A stretch of 19,552 nt of DNA from Nitrospirota bacterium (GTDB lineage Bacteria; Nitrospirota; Thermodesulfovibrionia; Thermodesulfovibrionales; Magnetobacteriaceae): contig JADGAE010000011.1 of the NCBI GenBank assembly GCA_015232165.1, forward strand, positions 1 through 19,552. Reading direction: 5' to 3'. This document shows, piece by piece, positions 1 through 7,016 of the stretch. The position numbers and the translations under genes were made by a program. Every line of letters begins with the position of its first letter. Within the stretch, counting starts at the first letter, position 1. The notes beneath the pieces were generated by a model. That model had not been told where the DNA came from, did no database searches, and worked only from the letters and a program-made list of their open reading frames with translations.

Positions 1-1
1 G

Positions 2-76
2 TACGACAATGAGTTTGCGGATGAGTTTGGTGCGCGGATTTTTACGGAGCATGACTCGTATTTGCACAATAAATAA
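2..76 (+). CDS. C-terminal end of an unidentified protein (partial)
   Basis: Frame 2 is open from the window edge to a TAA at 74-76 and encodes 24 residues that include FADEFGARIFTEHDSYLHNK. The composition is protein-like (acidic and aromatic residues, few rare codons), and the stop lies 67 bases before rsmD on the same strand, so this is probably the tail of an upstream gene. Frame 3 is also open further, but reads as a less plausible peptide. I do not recognise the family. The gap to rsmD (77-143) holds a small palindrome, CTACCAGGTAG, at about 79-89. Confidence 0.45.
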   Translation, partial: YDNEFADEFGARIFTEHDSYLHNK

Positions 77-143
77 TAACTACCAGGTAGCAGGAAATCC
101 CCTGATGTCTTAGGTGACAGAGTAAGCCTTACATGCGCGGAGT

Positions 144-722
144 ATGAGGATCACGGCAGGTATCTCAAGGGGTAGGCGGATTGCCTCTGCAAGGGCCGGC
201 AAGGGACTCCGCCCCACCGGTGCAAAGGTACGTCAGGCGGTCTTTGATATCCTCCGGGGGGCGGTCATTGATGCAACCTTCCTGGACCTGTATGCAGGCA
301 GTGGAGCGGTGGGGTTTGAGGCTCTCAGCAGGGGAGCGGCAAGGGTCTGCTTTGTCGATAGCGACTCCGCAGTCATAAGTGACATAAAGAGATATCATCT
401 GTTTTCCTCCAACCCAAACAACCGGGCAATTGTGTCCACCGCCGCAGAGGCGCTAAGAAGGTTTGCCACACAAGCAGAGACCTTCGACGTAGTCTACGTT
501 GACCCCCCATACCACGGCAATGAGCTCGATATTGTCATGCCCATCATAGGCACAGGCAATGTATTGAAAACAGGTGCCCTGATCATTGCCGAACACTTTT
601 CAAAACGACCTATGCCTGAGACCTTGGGGAGACTTACGCTTAAGCGCTCCTACAGATACGGCGATACGATGCTGAGTGTATACTCGTTTAACGACAATAT
701 AGCACGTTTCGATTGGGTGTAA
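144..722 (+). CDS. rsmD: 16S rRNA (guanine(966)-N(2))-methyltransferase RsmD
   Basis: RsmD methylates N2 of G966 in 16S rRNA during 30S assembly, using S-adenosylmethionine. The 192-residue product has the family's usual length. It shows the N-terminal MRITAGISRGRRI and RPTGAKVRQAVFDIL signatures, the SAM-binding motif LDLYAGSGAVGFEALSRGA (about residues 47-65), and the N6/N2-methyltransferase motif IV as VDPPYHGNELD (about 118-128). The start follows family alignment; GGAG at 139-142 is only one base from the ATG, so the ribosome site is poor. The C-terminus is odd: the normal end (YGDTMLSVYSFN) is followed by residues I186-V192 and a stop that are encoded inside the left terminal repeat of the mobile-like element at 698-866. 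Insertion there appears to have replaced the original stop. Confidence 0.93.
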   Translation: MRITAGISRGRRIASARAGKGLRPTGAKVRQAVFDILRGAVIDATFLDLYAGSGAVGFEALSRGAARVCFVDSDSAVISDIKRYHLFSSNPNNRAIVSTAAEALRRFATQAETFDVVYVDPPYHGNELDIVMPIIGTGNVLKTGALIIAEHFSKRPMPETLGRLTLKRSYRYGDTMLSVYSFNDNIARFDWV

Positions 723-866
723 TACAAAGAAAGAATGGAGGGCTTTGCCTATATGCCAGGGGTCGCCGACCCCCTCCCTCAGACCCACCCACAAGGGGAC
801 CAGTCCCCTTGACGCGCCATTAAAGTGCCGTGAATTTTGTAGTTAATCCAATCGAAATCTGCTATA
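698..866. repeat. TIR repeat element, copy 1 (both ends present)
   Basis: This is the only copy in the window with both terminal inverted repeats. The left end is TATAGCACGTTTCGATTGG (698-716). The right end at 848-866 reads TATAGCAGATTTCGATTGG on the complementary strand, 17 of 19 identical. Both ends are bounded by TA, as expected for a TA target duplication. Inside are a GGGGTC-GCC-GACCCC hairpin (759-773) and the AAGGGGAC-CA-GTCCCCTT hairpin (793-810) shared with copies 5 and 6. It lies between convergent rsmD and the MazG-like gene, and no protein is encoded. The right end contains TGCTATAAT (860-868), an extended -10-like sequence reading outward. Confidence 0.8.
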
Positions 867-907
867 ATACTTAACTTGGCAATGTCACATTATTGTCCTT
901 TGCCCTT

Positions 908-1261
908 TTATGTCTTGAGGTACTCGTTGTATTTTGCGGCCTTGCCCCTGACGACATCGGCGGGGTATTTTTCTCTGTTGCGCAGGAGTTTTTCCATCGC
1001 CGCTTCAAGGGGGTCGATGTCAAACTTATCGGCCAGGTTCGTCAGATAGATAAAGACATCCCCGATCTCTTCCTTGAGGTGCCTTAACTTGCCCTCATCC
1101 AGGGTTGTGCTCTCCTGATCTTTCATCCACTGAAATATCTCCACTACCTCGGCAACCTCCACGCTTAAGGCCATGGCCAGGTTCTTAGGGGTGTGAAACT
1201 TCTCCCAATCCCTCTGCCTGGCAAACTCCCTCAGCTCTTTCCGTAAATCCTCAATCGTCAT
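908..1261 (-). CDS. MazG-like nucleotide pyrophosphohydrolase (RS21-C6/dCTPase type)
   Basis: Small all-alpha NTP pyrophosphohydrolases of this group hydrolyse (d)NTPs to NMP and pyrophosphate and are thought to clean the nucleotide pool. The protein has the single-domain MazG-like layout. HTPKNLAMALSVEVAEVVEIFQW carries the first metal-binding ExxE-type helix, and LKEEIGDVFIYLTNLADKFDID carries the EEIGDV (ExxD-type) second metal site. A C-terminal RNREKYP segment is typical of the family. An in-frame GTG at 1273 overlaps the ribosome site GAAGGAG (about 1272-1278), so I prefer the ATG at 1261, giving 117 residues. The gene follows tlyA on the same strand, but a repeat copy sits between them and its end carries a possible -10 facing this gene. 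The exact substrate cannot be told. Confidence 0.85.
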   Translation of the reverse strand: MTIEDLRKELREFARQRDWEKFHTPKNLAMALSVEVAEVVEIFQWMKDQESTTLDEGKLRHLKEEIGDVFIYLTNLADKFDIDPLEAAMEKLLRNREKYPADVVRGKAAKYNEYLKT

Positions 1262-1306
1262 GTCTATCAACACTCCTTCAATTTCTCTTAAAATATACTC
1301 ATCAAT

Positions 1307-1312
1307 AGTATA
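1307..1312 (-). promoter_or_regulatory. Possible -10 element at the repeat end, facing the MazG-like gene
   Basis: On the minus strand the junction between the copy 2 terminal repeat and its TA flank reads TATACT, a good -10 hexamer. An RNA starting near 1300 would have a leader of about 40 bases, with GAAGGAG as its ribosome site before the ATG at 1261. No convincing -35 lies at the right spacing: TTGTAT in the inner repeat is about 20 bases away. The call rests on position and the -10 alone. Confidence 0.3.
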
Positions 1313-1450
1313 GCGCGTTTCGATTGCATACGATACAAAGAAAGAAAGGGGCGTTTTGTGGCCGGGGTGCCTCGCCCCTCCCCTTGAAGGGGGTTCTTAA
1401 GGGGACGCGGTAACGTCGCTATGCGAGCGGAGTCGCCCTCCTTCTTTATC
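1309..1450. repeat. TIR repeat element, copy 2 (one clear end)
   Basis: The left terminal repeat begins TATAGCGCGTTTCGATTG at 1309. The body contains GTGGCCGGGGTGCC, a C/G-rich block, and the conserved hairpin TCGC-TAT-GCGA (1416-1426) within GCGGTAACG...AGCGGAG. The body is inverted relative to copy 4. The far end is degenerate: the sequence up to about 1465 (GTTATAGC) may be a remnant of the second terminal repeat. The copy lies between tlyA and the MazG-like gene, both on the minus strand. Read outward on the minus strand, the left end gives GCTATACT, about 45 bases upstream of the MazG-like start codon. Confidence 0.72.
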
Positions 1451-1508
1451 TTCTGTTGTTATAGCTACTTATACTCTTCTGCTTATCTCTGTAAGAAGAG
1501 ATGCTTAC

Positions 1509-2240
1509 TTAGGTTGAGGCATAAAGGAGATATTCGGTATTGCCTTTTTGCCCTTGTATAGGGCTTTGGCAGACCCCCTTTACGTCCAGCCCCATGTCGG
1601 CTATAAATGCCTCAAGGTCATTAACCACCTGTATTCGTTTTTCTTCTTCTCTGACGATGCCCCCTTTACCCACGGCCCCCTTGCCAACCTCAAATTGCGG
1701 CTTTATAAGACAGAGCAATCTGCCGCGCAGAGCTAGGAATTTTATCACGGCTGGTATAACTATCTTAAGCGATATGAAGGAGACATCAACAACACAGATG
1801 TCGATGGCCTCGGGGATGACCTCTTTGTCCATGTATCGGATGTTTGTCCTCTCAATGGTTATAACCCTGCTGTCGCTCCTTAGCCTCCATGCCAGTTGAC
1901 CGTATCCGACATCCACGGCGTAAACGCGCAGGACACCACGGACAAGCAGACAATCCGTAAACCCGCCGGTTGAGGCGCCGATATCAAGGGCCGTCATGCC
2001 ACTGACATCGACGTTAAAGTGTTCCAACGCAAAGTCCAGCTTCACCCCACCCCTGCTGACATATGGCATGTCGCAATCCCTGAGCGTTACACCTGCGGTG
2101 TTAACATCAACGGCAATGCCGGGCTTCGTGCAAGGGACGCCGTTGACAAGTACCTTGTTTTCCATTATCAATGCCTTGGCCCTCTCCCTTGATGCCACCA
2201 ACCCTCGCTCTACGAGGACGCTATCAAGTCTCTTCTTCAT
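1509..2240 (-). CDS. tlyA: TlyA-family rRNA (cytidine-2'-O)-methyltransferase / hemolysin A-like
   Basis: TlyA proteins 2'-O-methylate cytidines in rRNA (C1920 of 23S and, in some species, C1409 of 16S). The N-terminal S4 RNA-binding domain (KKRLDSVLVERGLVASRERAKALIMENKVLVNG) is followed by an FtsJ-like Rossmann methyltransferase domain. That domain has ALDIGASTGGFTDCLLVRGV as the SAM motif, YAVDVGYGQL, CVVDVSFISL and the late IKPQFEVGKG motif. The reading frame is open to an ATG at 2306, but the family begins at MKKRLDSVLV, so I place the start at 2240 (243 residues, the usual length); none of the candidate starts has a strong ribosome site. It is divergent from the pilin gene, and the shared gap holds a 20-base palindrome. 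Confidence 0.9.
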   Translation of the reverse strand: MKKRLDSVLVERGLVASRERAKALIMENKVLVNGVPCTKPGIAVDVNTAGVTLRDCDMPYVSRGGVKLDFALEHFNVDVSGMTALDIGASTGGFTDCLLVRGVLRVYAVDVGYGQLAWRLRSDSRVITIERTNIRYMDKEVIPEAIDICVVDVSFISLKIVIPAVIKFLALRGRLLCLIKPQFEVGKGAVGKGGIVREEEKRIQVVNDLEAFIADMGLDVKGVCQSPIQGQKGNTEYLLYAST

Positions 2241-2327
2241 AACAGTTAAATATAACATATATGGCAGGTTTCGTTTACCTGTGACATAAAAATTATCTGT
2301 TGCCATTTCCCGGTGCCACTGACGTGT

Positions 2328-2347
2328 TTTGTCACCGTGGTGACAAA
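2328..2347. promoter_or_regulatory. 20-base perfect palindrome, candidate operator
   Basis: TTTGTCACC-GT-GGTGACAAA consists of two perfect 9-base arms around a 2-base centre, in the 251-base gap between divergent tlyA and the first pilin. A 2-base loop is unsuitable for an RNA hairpin and no T run follows, so a dimeric DNA-binding regulator site is more likely than a terminator. It lies 239 bases upstream of the pilin start and about 90 bases upstream of the tlyA start. The regulator is unknown. Confidence 0.4.
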
Positions 2348-2566
2348 TTTAGGCACAACGTATGATCATCAGTCCGTGTTTATTTGAAAGTATTTTAAAG
2401 TCCGGTGGGCATTACGCATGGTGATTCATCGTAAAATTATTGTTCAACATGCGTCAGTGGAAGTGGTATGATTATTGATATGTATTTGTGTCTGAATTAG
2501 AAGAACAAAAAAACGGTTTTAAACCTATAAACATAGTACATAAAAAAAACAAGAGGAGTGTATGTC

Positions 2567-3127
2567 ATGCTTGGAATAACATCAAGGCCGGTTAGCAGGG
2601 ATGAGAGGGGATTTACATTGGTTGAGTTATTGATCGTAATAGCCATTATAGGTATACTGACCTCTATAGCAGTGCCTGCGTTTTTAGGGCAGAGGGAGAA
2701 GTCAAAGATTAGGGCGCTTGAGGCTGGTGCAAAGGGTGCCGTGACTGAACTGCAAGGATATCTGGATTCCTACATAGCAGGAGACCCGTACATAGTATTA
2801 ACTAGCAGGTCGGGTGCTCAGGGTTGCTTTGAGGCCGCAAACGCAACTGCCACCGGCAAGACCTGTCAGGGGATGTACAATCAGGCCAGCACAAGCACGT
2901 ACACGTCATACCCAAGCGGACTCGCCGACTTGCTCAATAACTTTTCCAACCACCACTCCAACAAAGGCGACGCAAGCCCAATCACCGGAGATACACTGTT
3001 TGTCACCACACACACTACCGAGGGGGAGGTCTTTTTAACACCCAACGGCAACCGTGCGATTAACATCACCGCATACGCAACGGATACGACCATGCCAATC
3101 TTTAGTCAGATTGTTACGGCCAAATGA
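2567..3127 (+). CDS. Type IV pilin-like protein (first of two tandem copies)
   Basis: This is a major or minor pilin subunit of a type IV pilus or pseudopilus, processed by prepilin peptidase (PilD). A short charged leader (MLGITSRPVSRDERG) precedes the class III cleavage site G^[32 protein letters not shown], with the conserved Glu+5 and the hydrophobic N-terminal helix. The globular part has two cysteines (QGCFEAAN and KTCQGMY) and ends in ...IFSQIVTAK. AGAGGAG at 2551-2557 gives good spacing to the ATG at 2567 (186 residues). The upstream in-frame GTG at 2558 abuts that ribosome site and is unlikely to be used. It is followed 39 bases later by a near-duplicate. A PilB motor gene lies about 8 kb away in the same window. 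Confidence 0.9.
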   Translation: MLGITSRPVSRDERGFTLVELLIVIAIIGILTSIAVPAFLGQREKSKIRALEAGAKGAVTELQGYLDSYIAGDPYIVLTSRSGAQGCFEAANATATGKTCQGMYNQASTSTYTSYPSGLADLLNNFSNHHSNKGDASPITGDTLFVTTHTTEGEVFLTPNGNRAINITAYATDTTMPIFSQIVTAK

Positions 3128-3166
3128 AACCGCCAACGCGGAAAGCTTCAACGACGAGAGGATATC

Positions 3167-3740
3167 ATGTATAGAAGAACACCGGAGACATGTACCAGAG
3201 ACGAGAGAGGTTTTACGTTGGTTGAGCTGCTGATAGTGATAGCGATTATAGGGATACTGACCGCCATAGCGGTGCCTGCGTTTTTAGGGCAGAGGGAGAA
3301 GTCAAAGGTGAGGGCTGTTGAGGCTGGAGCAAAGGCTGCAGTAGCCGACCTGCAGGGGGTATCTGGATTCCTACGCGGCAGGAGACCCCTACATTGTATT
3401 GATTAAGTCGTTTATGGCAGCTACGGGCACTCAGGGTTGTTATGAGGCATCTAACGCGGCGGCCACCGGCAGGTCTTGCAAGACGGTATACAACAAGGTC
3501 AGGGCGGGTACGTATGCGGCATACCCAGGCGGCATGACGGATTTGATCAATTATTTTGTCAACCATAACACCAACAAAGGCGATAAAAGCCCTTTCACCG
3601 GAGAACAACTGTTTGTTACCACACACACTACCGAGGGGGAGATATTCCTAACCCCCAACGGCAACAGCTCAATCAACATCACCGCATACGCAACGGATAC
3701 GACTTCTCCGATCTTTAGTCAGATTGTGACGGTCAGATGA
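3167..3740 (+). pseudogene. Second tandem type IV pilin copy, split by a +1 frameshift in a G run
   Basis: This is a paralogue of the preceding pilin: leader [15 protein letters not shown], then [49 protein letters not shown]. After DLQG the frame shifts. Copy 1 reads CTGCAAGGATATCTG here, while this copy has CTGCAGGGGGTATCTG, one base longer, with G5 at 3355-3359. The original frame stops at 3406. From 3360 the other frame continues the pilin as [15 protein letters not shown]... through QGCYEASN and RSCKTVYN to IFSQIVTVR and a TGA at 3738-3740. With one G removed the gene would encode about 190 residues, all intact. GAGAGG at 3156-3161 is the ribosome site. The cause could be a sequencing or assembly error, a recent mutation, slippage-based phase variation, or frameshifting; the sequence alone does not decide. 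Confidence 0.85.
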
Positions 3741-3749
3741 AAGAATCGG

Positions 3750-5441
3750 TTAGTCTATGTTTCTGAAATCCCTGCGTCTTACCCTGTACATAACTATAGC
3801 AGAAAGGCCTATTATGGATATGATTGACCAGGCATCCAGTGTAGGGATAGTGCTCACCGAACTGAAAACAGCCGTCATTGTTATCCCGGTGGCAGATATG
3901 CTCGCAATTGACACCCCGCTTGCCGTGCCGCTGTATAGCTTGCTGTTGGGTGTCGATGAATTATCAAATCTGGTGGCGTTACCCGTATACCAGAGGTTGG
4001 CATTTTGACCAAAGTGACCTGCTGACATCTGGTAGTTGTCAGCCGTCTCTATATTTACCAGGCGGTGGGTATCGTTGGTATTATCCGTTTTACTTTCATC
4101 TATATGAAATATGGCCAGTCCGCCACCAAAACCCGTCCCTAACCAACGTTCAAGGCCCAGGTCGTATCCTGCTGCCTGTCTGTTTTCAACGATAAAATAC
4201 TGGTTCGGGTCGCTTGTTGTTGCCCTGTAGACGGTGTTGGCAGAGGTTGCATTTGTATGTCCTGCCGCCGTCATAGACACAGTGCCGCTTCCTACTGCCG
4301 AAGTGACCCAGCCGCGAAGATACTTGTCGTAGGCGCAGGGTAAGACGGGTGTTGCCCCCGACTGCGTATCCGTGTTTGCCTGTCCCCAGCTCCCTGCAGC
4401 CATGAGACTAAATGCACCTATGCCCTCAGAGGAGTCGTCCGTATCATACAGGTCCACCCACTTGAATATAAGATGTCCCAGCTCGTGCACCATAATCCCC
4501 ATTGTAGCCTGGTGTGCATTGGCAACGCCATTTGTCTTGTGCACTTCGCCAAACATGGCATATCCTCCGGCTCCACCGTGGTATGCCCCTACATACTTAC
4601 CATCCACCTGAGGTGGAGCAACGAGTGAGATGGACCACTGATGTCCCCATACATTGGGCGTTTGGGTGGATGAATAAGAGGCCTCATACCCTGCCGCTAT
4701 GATTACAACGGCAAGTTCGCCGGTGTCAACATAGCCATCGTTATTTGTGTCATAGGTTGCAAAATTGACGGAAGCGTCTGCTGCAAGAATCGCGTCTTTT
4801 GCTAACTGCTGATTGGCCAAACCGGTGTTGGCTCCCGTGTTTGGGTGTGCATAGCCAATGCTGATCCAATCGATAACTCCATTGTTTGCTGCTCCCGATG
4901 TCTCGTTGGCCGGCGTTAGGGTAACCTTTCCGTAAGAGGCTTCGCTGTAATAATCCGCGATATTGAGTGAAAGCATGGTTGCAAAGTTCGCCTCCGTATG
5001 TGTGGAATTCTGATCCGTAAATTTTACCAGGATAAACAAGACATTCCCCGAAAATGTACCGTTAGGGGCAGCCTTTGGATTTACTTTACTTTTAACGGCA
5101 ACTTTTTTTTTCAGCTCATCTTTGGGCAACATTATGTGCTTATCCAAGCCAACAGGCGGGGAGTTATGGGCCTTTACATCCGTCAGGACAGGCGTGCTGT
5201 TGGAATAGGTCGATATGTAATACCAGTAGCCATCGTCGGCCTTCATCGCTGAATACCCCTGCACGGTTTCAACCCAACTATGCCACTCATCCCCTCTTGT
5301 CCTTGCCTCAAACCTACTGCCATCCGGTTGTGTGATTACATAAGTGTCAGGATTTGCCGGAACCGCCTCCACTAAAGCCGACATCCCTACAAGCAGCAAT
5401 ATGAACACACCACCAATAAACGCATAAACCCCCTGCTTCAT
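3750..5441 (-). CDS. Secreted M6-family zinc metalloprotease with IPTL-CTERM sorting tail
   Basis: M6 (InhA-like) proteases are secreted zinc endopeptidases. The 563-residue product has an N-terminal signal peptide (hydrophobic residues about 7-26), a propeptide-like region, and the zinc motif HELGH at 319-323 followed by D330 in KWVDLYD, with Met-turn candidate FSLMAAGSWG (344-353). YDTNNDGYVDTGEL (230-243) is a calcium-loop-like segment. The last 32 residues form an IPTL-CTERM signal: IPTLDAW (532-538), a hydrophobic helix, and a basic RVRRR cluster. Such tails are recognised by exosortase (XrtH-type) systems, so the mature enzyme is probably cell-surface processed or released. The ribosome site GAGAGG lies about 11 bases upstream. 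The gene converges on the pilin pair, with 9 bases between the stops. Confidence 0.9.
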   Translation of the reverse strand: MKQGVYAFIGGVFILLLVGMSALVEAVPANPDTYVITQPDGSRFEARTRGDEWHSWVETVQGYSAMKADDGYWYYISTYSNSTPVLTDVKAHNSPPVGLDKHIMLPKDELKKKVAVKSKVNPKAAPNGTFSGNVLFILVKFTDQNSTHTEANFATMLSLNIADYYSEASYGKVTLTPANETSGAANNGVIDWISIGYAHPNTGANTGLANQQLAKDAILAADASVNFATYDTNNDGYVDTGELAVVIIAAGYEASYSSTQTPNVWGHQWSISLVAPPQVDGKYVGAYHGGAGGYAMFGEVHKTNGVANAHQATMGIMVHELGHLIFKWVDLYDTDDSSEGIGAFSLMAAGSWGQANTDTQSGATPVLPCAYDKYLRGWVTSAVGSGTVSMTAAGHTNATSANTVYRATTSDPNQYFIVENRQAAGYDLGLERWLGTGFGGGLAIFHIDESKTDNTNDTHRLVNIETADNYQMSAGHFGQNANLWYTGNATRFDNSSTPNSKLYSGTASGVSIASISATGITMTAVFSSVSTIPTLDAWSIISIIGLSAIVMYRVRRRDFRNID

Positions 5442-5550
5442 ATTTTACATACCTCTCTTCTCGTGCATTAGAATGTCTACGACATCCCTAATGTCTTTTA
5501 TCGGTGCAGTTGGAAGTAAACTTTAGATGCAGGTAAAAACGGCTATTTTC

Positions 5551-6777
5551 TTATGCAGATGGATTTTTCAGGAAACTTATGACATCCAGGATGTCTTTGT
5601 CGGCTTTTAGGAGCTTGGAGCAGTCAACCTTCTTTTCGATCGCCTTCTTTACGACTGCCGATAGCTTTATGCTGCCAAGCAGGATTGCCCCCGCCATGAG
5701 ATTACCGCGAAACATGAAGTAGTAATAGTTGCCGTCGTCCAATTCGCCTTCGATCACCTCATCGTCGCCTGTGGGATTGATCTCTCCGATGCTGAACATG
5801 TCGTATCCTAGGACCTTTAGCATGTTGGAGCGCGGTATGCCGATAAACTCGGTGTTTTGACCCGCGGCGTTTGTGCCGGCGATACTCCCCTGCGACATGG
5901 AAGAGACCCACGTGCCGTAGATGATCCCCTTGTGTTCGGCGGCGTCTCCGGCGGCATAGACGTCGGGGTCGGAGGTCCTCATGTTGTCATCGACTATGAT
6001 CCCGTTGTTTACCTTAAGTCCCGCCTTGCCGGCAAGGTCGGTATTTGAACGCACCCCCGTGGTAACGATGACCATGTCGGTTGCTATTTCGGCCCCGTTG
6101 TCGAGCATGACGGCCTTGGCTCGTTGGTCACCGACAATCTCACGGGTCTTGACCCCGTTGTGTATGGTAAAGTCCTTGCTTATATGTCGTTGCAGGATGT
6201 CTCCGGCCTTTTGATTGAGTTGTCGCGGCAGCAACCAGTTGTAGCCCTCCAGTAGCGTCACCTCTACACCGCGCTTTGACAGCGCCCCCGCCGTCTCAAG
6301 ACCCAACAGCCCACCGCCAATGCAAACGCAGCGTGTCCGGCCCTGGCAGTTATTGAGTAGAAATTCGGCGTCGTCCATCGTCCGAAGCACTGTGACGTTC
6401 GACTTGTCGGCCCCCGTGATGGCAGGGACAAACGGTTGAGACCCCACCGTCAGGATCAGCTTGTCGTAGGGCTGTCTGCTGCCATCGGCCATGGTGAGGG
6501 TTTTATTGCCAAGATCGATGCCGCTTAACTCCATGCCAAGCAGAATGTCTATGTTTTTTTCTTTATACCAGTCTGCGGGGTGTATCGCAAGTTCTTTATT
6601 GCTGACCTCTCCGGCCAGGTATCGTGTTAGGTTTATCCGGTAGTATGGCAGGTACGGTTCCTTTGATATCAGGGTTATCTCCGCCTGTGCGGATGTCTTC
6701 CTGGCAGCCTCAGCCGCCGACACCCCGGCGATCCCACCGCCCACGATCACTATCCTGTTGGTCACCATATCATTCAT
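5551..6777 (-). CDS. FAD-dependent NAD(P)H oxidoreductase (NADH-rubredoxin reductase / NirB N-terminal type)
   Basis: Pyridine nucleotide-disulfide oxidoreductases of this class pass electrons from NAD(P)H through FAD to a small acceptor such as rubredoxin, or to a downstream domain. The 408-residue protein has the FAD-binding VIVGGGIAGVSAAE (10-23), the PYYRINLTRYLAGE segment (44-57) typical of NirB/rubredoxin-reductase relatives, the NAD(P)H-binding VCIGGGLLGLETA (151-163), and YAAGDAAE (274-281), the second FAD motif. No redox-active CxxxxC pair is visible in the FAD domain, which argues against a classical disulfide reductase. The C-terminal domain (VLGYDMFSIGEI...) is also family-typical. 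No rubredoxin or nitrite reductase gene is adjacent, so the acceptor is unknown. The start could be the ATG at 6777 or at 6768; neither has a clear ribosome site. Confidence 0.85.
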   Translation of the reverse strand: MNDMVTNRIVIVGGGIAGVSAAEAARKTSAQAEITLISKEPYLPYYRINLTRYLAGEVSNKELAIHPADWYKEKNIDILLGMELSGIDLGNKTLTMADGSRQPYDKLILTVGSQPFVPAITGADKSNVTVLRTMDDAEFLLNNCQGRTRCVCIGGGLLGLETAGALSKRGVEVTLLEGYNWLLPRQLNQKAGDILQRHISKDFTIHNGVKTREIVGDQRAKAVMLDNGAEIATDMVIVTTGVRSNTDLAGKAGLKVNNGIIVDDNMRTSDPDVYAAGDAAEHKGIIYGTWVSSMSQGSIAGTNAAGQNTEFIGIPRSNMLKVLGYDMFSIGEINPTGDDEVIEGELDDGNYYYFMFRGNLMAGAILLGSIKLSAVVKKAIEKKVDCSKLLKADKDILDVISFLKNPSA

Positions 6778-6862
6778 AGCCGGATTAAGTATACCACGCC
6801 CGCCTGCAAATGTAAAGAGGATACTTTTTGCGGGCGCATAAGAAACTCATGGGTGCCTTGGG

Positions 6863-6949
6863 GAAAGAAAGGGGCGTCTTGTGGCCGGGGTGCCCCACCC
6901 CCTCCGCTCGCACAGCGATGTTACCGCGCCCCCTTCAGAACCCCCTCGA
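6863..6949. repeat. TIR-family repeat, copy 3 (internal mosaic, no clear ends)
   Basis: It begins like copy 2 (AAAGAAAGGGGCG, GTGGCCGGGGTGCC) and then switches to the module found in copy 4 orientation, CCGCTCGCACAGCGATGTTACCGCGCCCCC, followed by TTCAGAACCCCC. The hairpin TCGC-ACA-GCGA is at 6908-6918. The two modules are in a relative orientation not seen in copies 2 and 4, so this looks like a rearranged or deleted derivative. It lies in the gap between cheR and the oxidoreductase gene (6778-7016). The remainder of that gap shows no other recognisable feature. Confidence 0.6.
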
Positions 6950-7016
6950 CAAAATCGTACCCCACCTTGCAGGGAAGGTTGCACATTTTAGTTTTGTCCC
7001 TGTTCCTGACTATCTC

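Noticed and set aside
2241..2306. The longer tlyA reading frame starting at 2306
   Set aside because: The 22 extra residues have no counterpart in the S4-domain start of the family, and no ribosome site supports the ATG at 2306.
2341..2557. A sigma-54 promoter upstream of the first pilin, common for pilA in related groups
   Set aside because: I searched for the GG-N10-GC core with TGGCAC/TTGC flanks and found none that fits.
3399..3740. The 3' part of the second pilin as an independent small gene
   Set aside because: It starts only at a rare ATT codon without a ribosome site and is plainly the downstream half of the frameshifted pilin, in frame from 3360.
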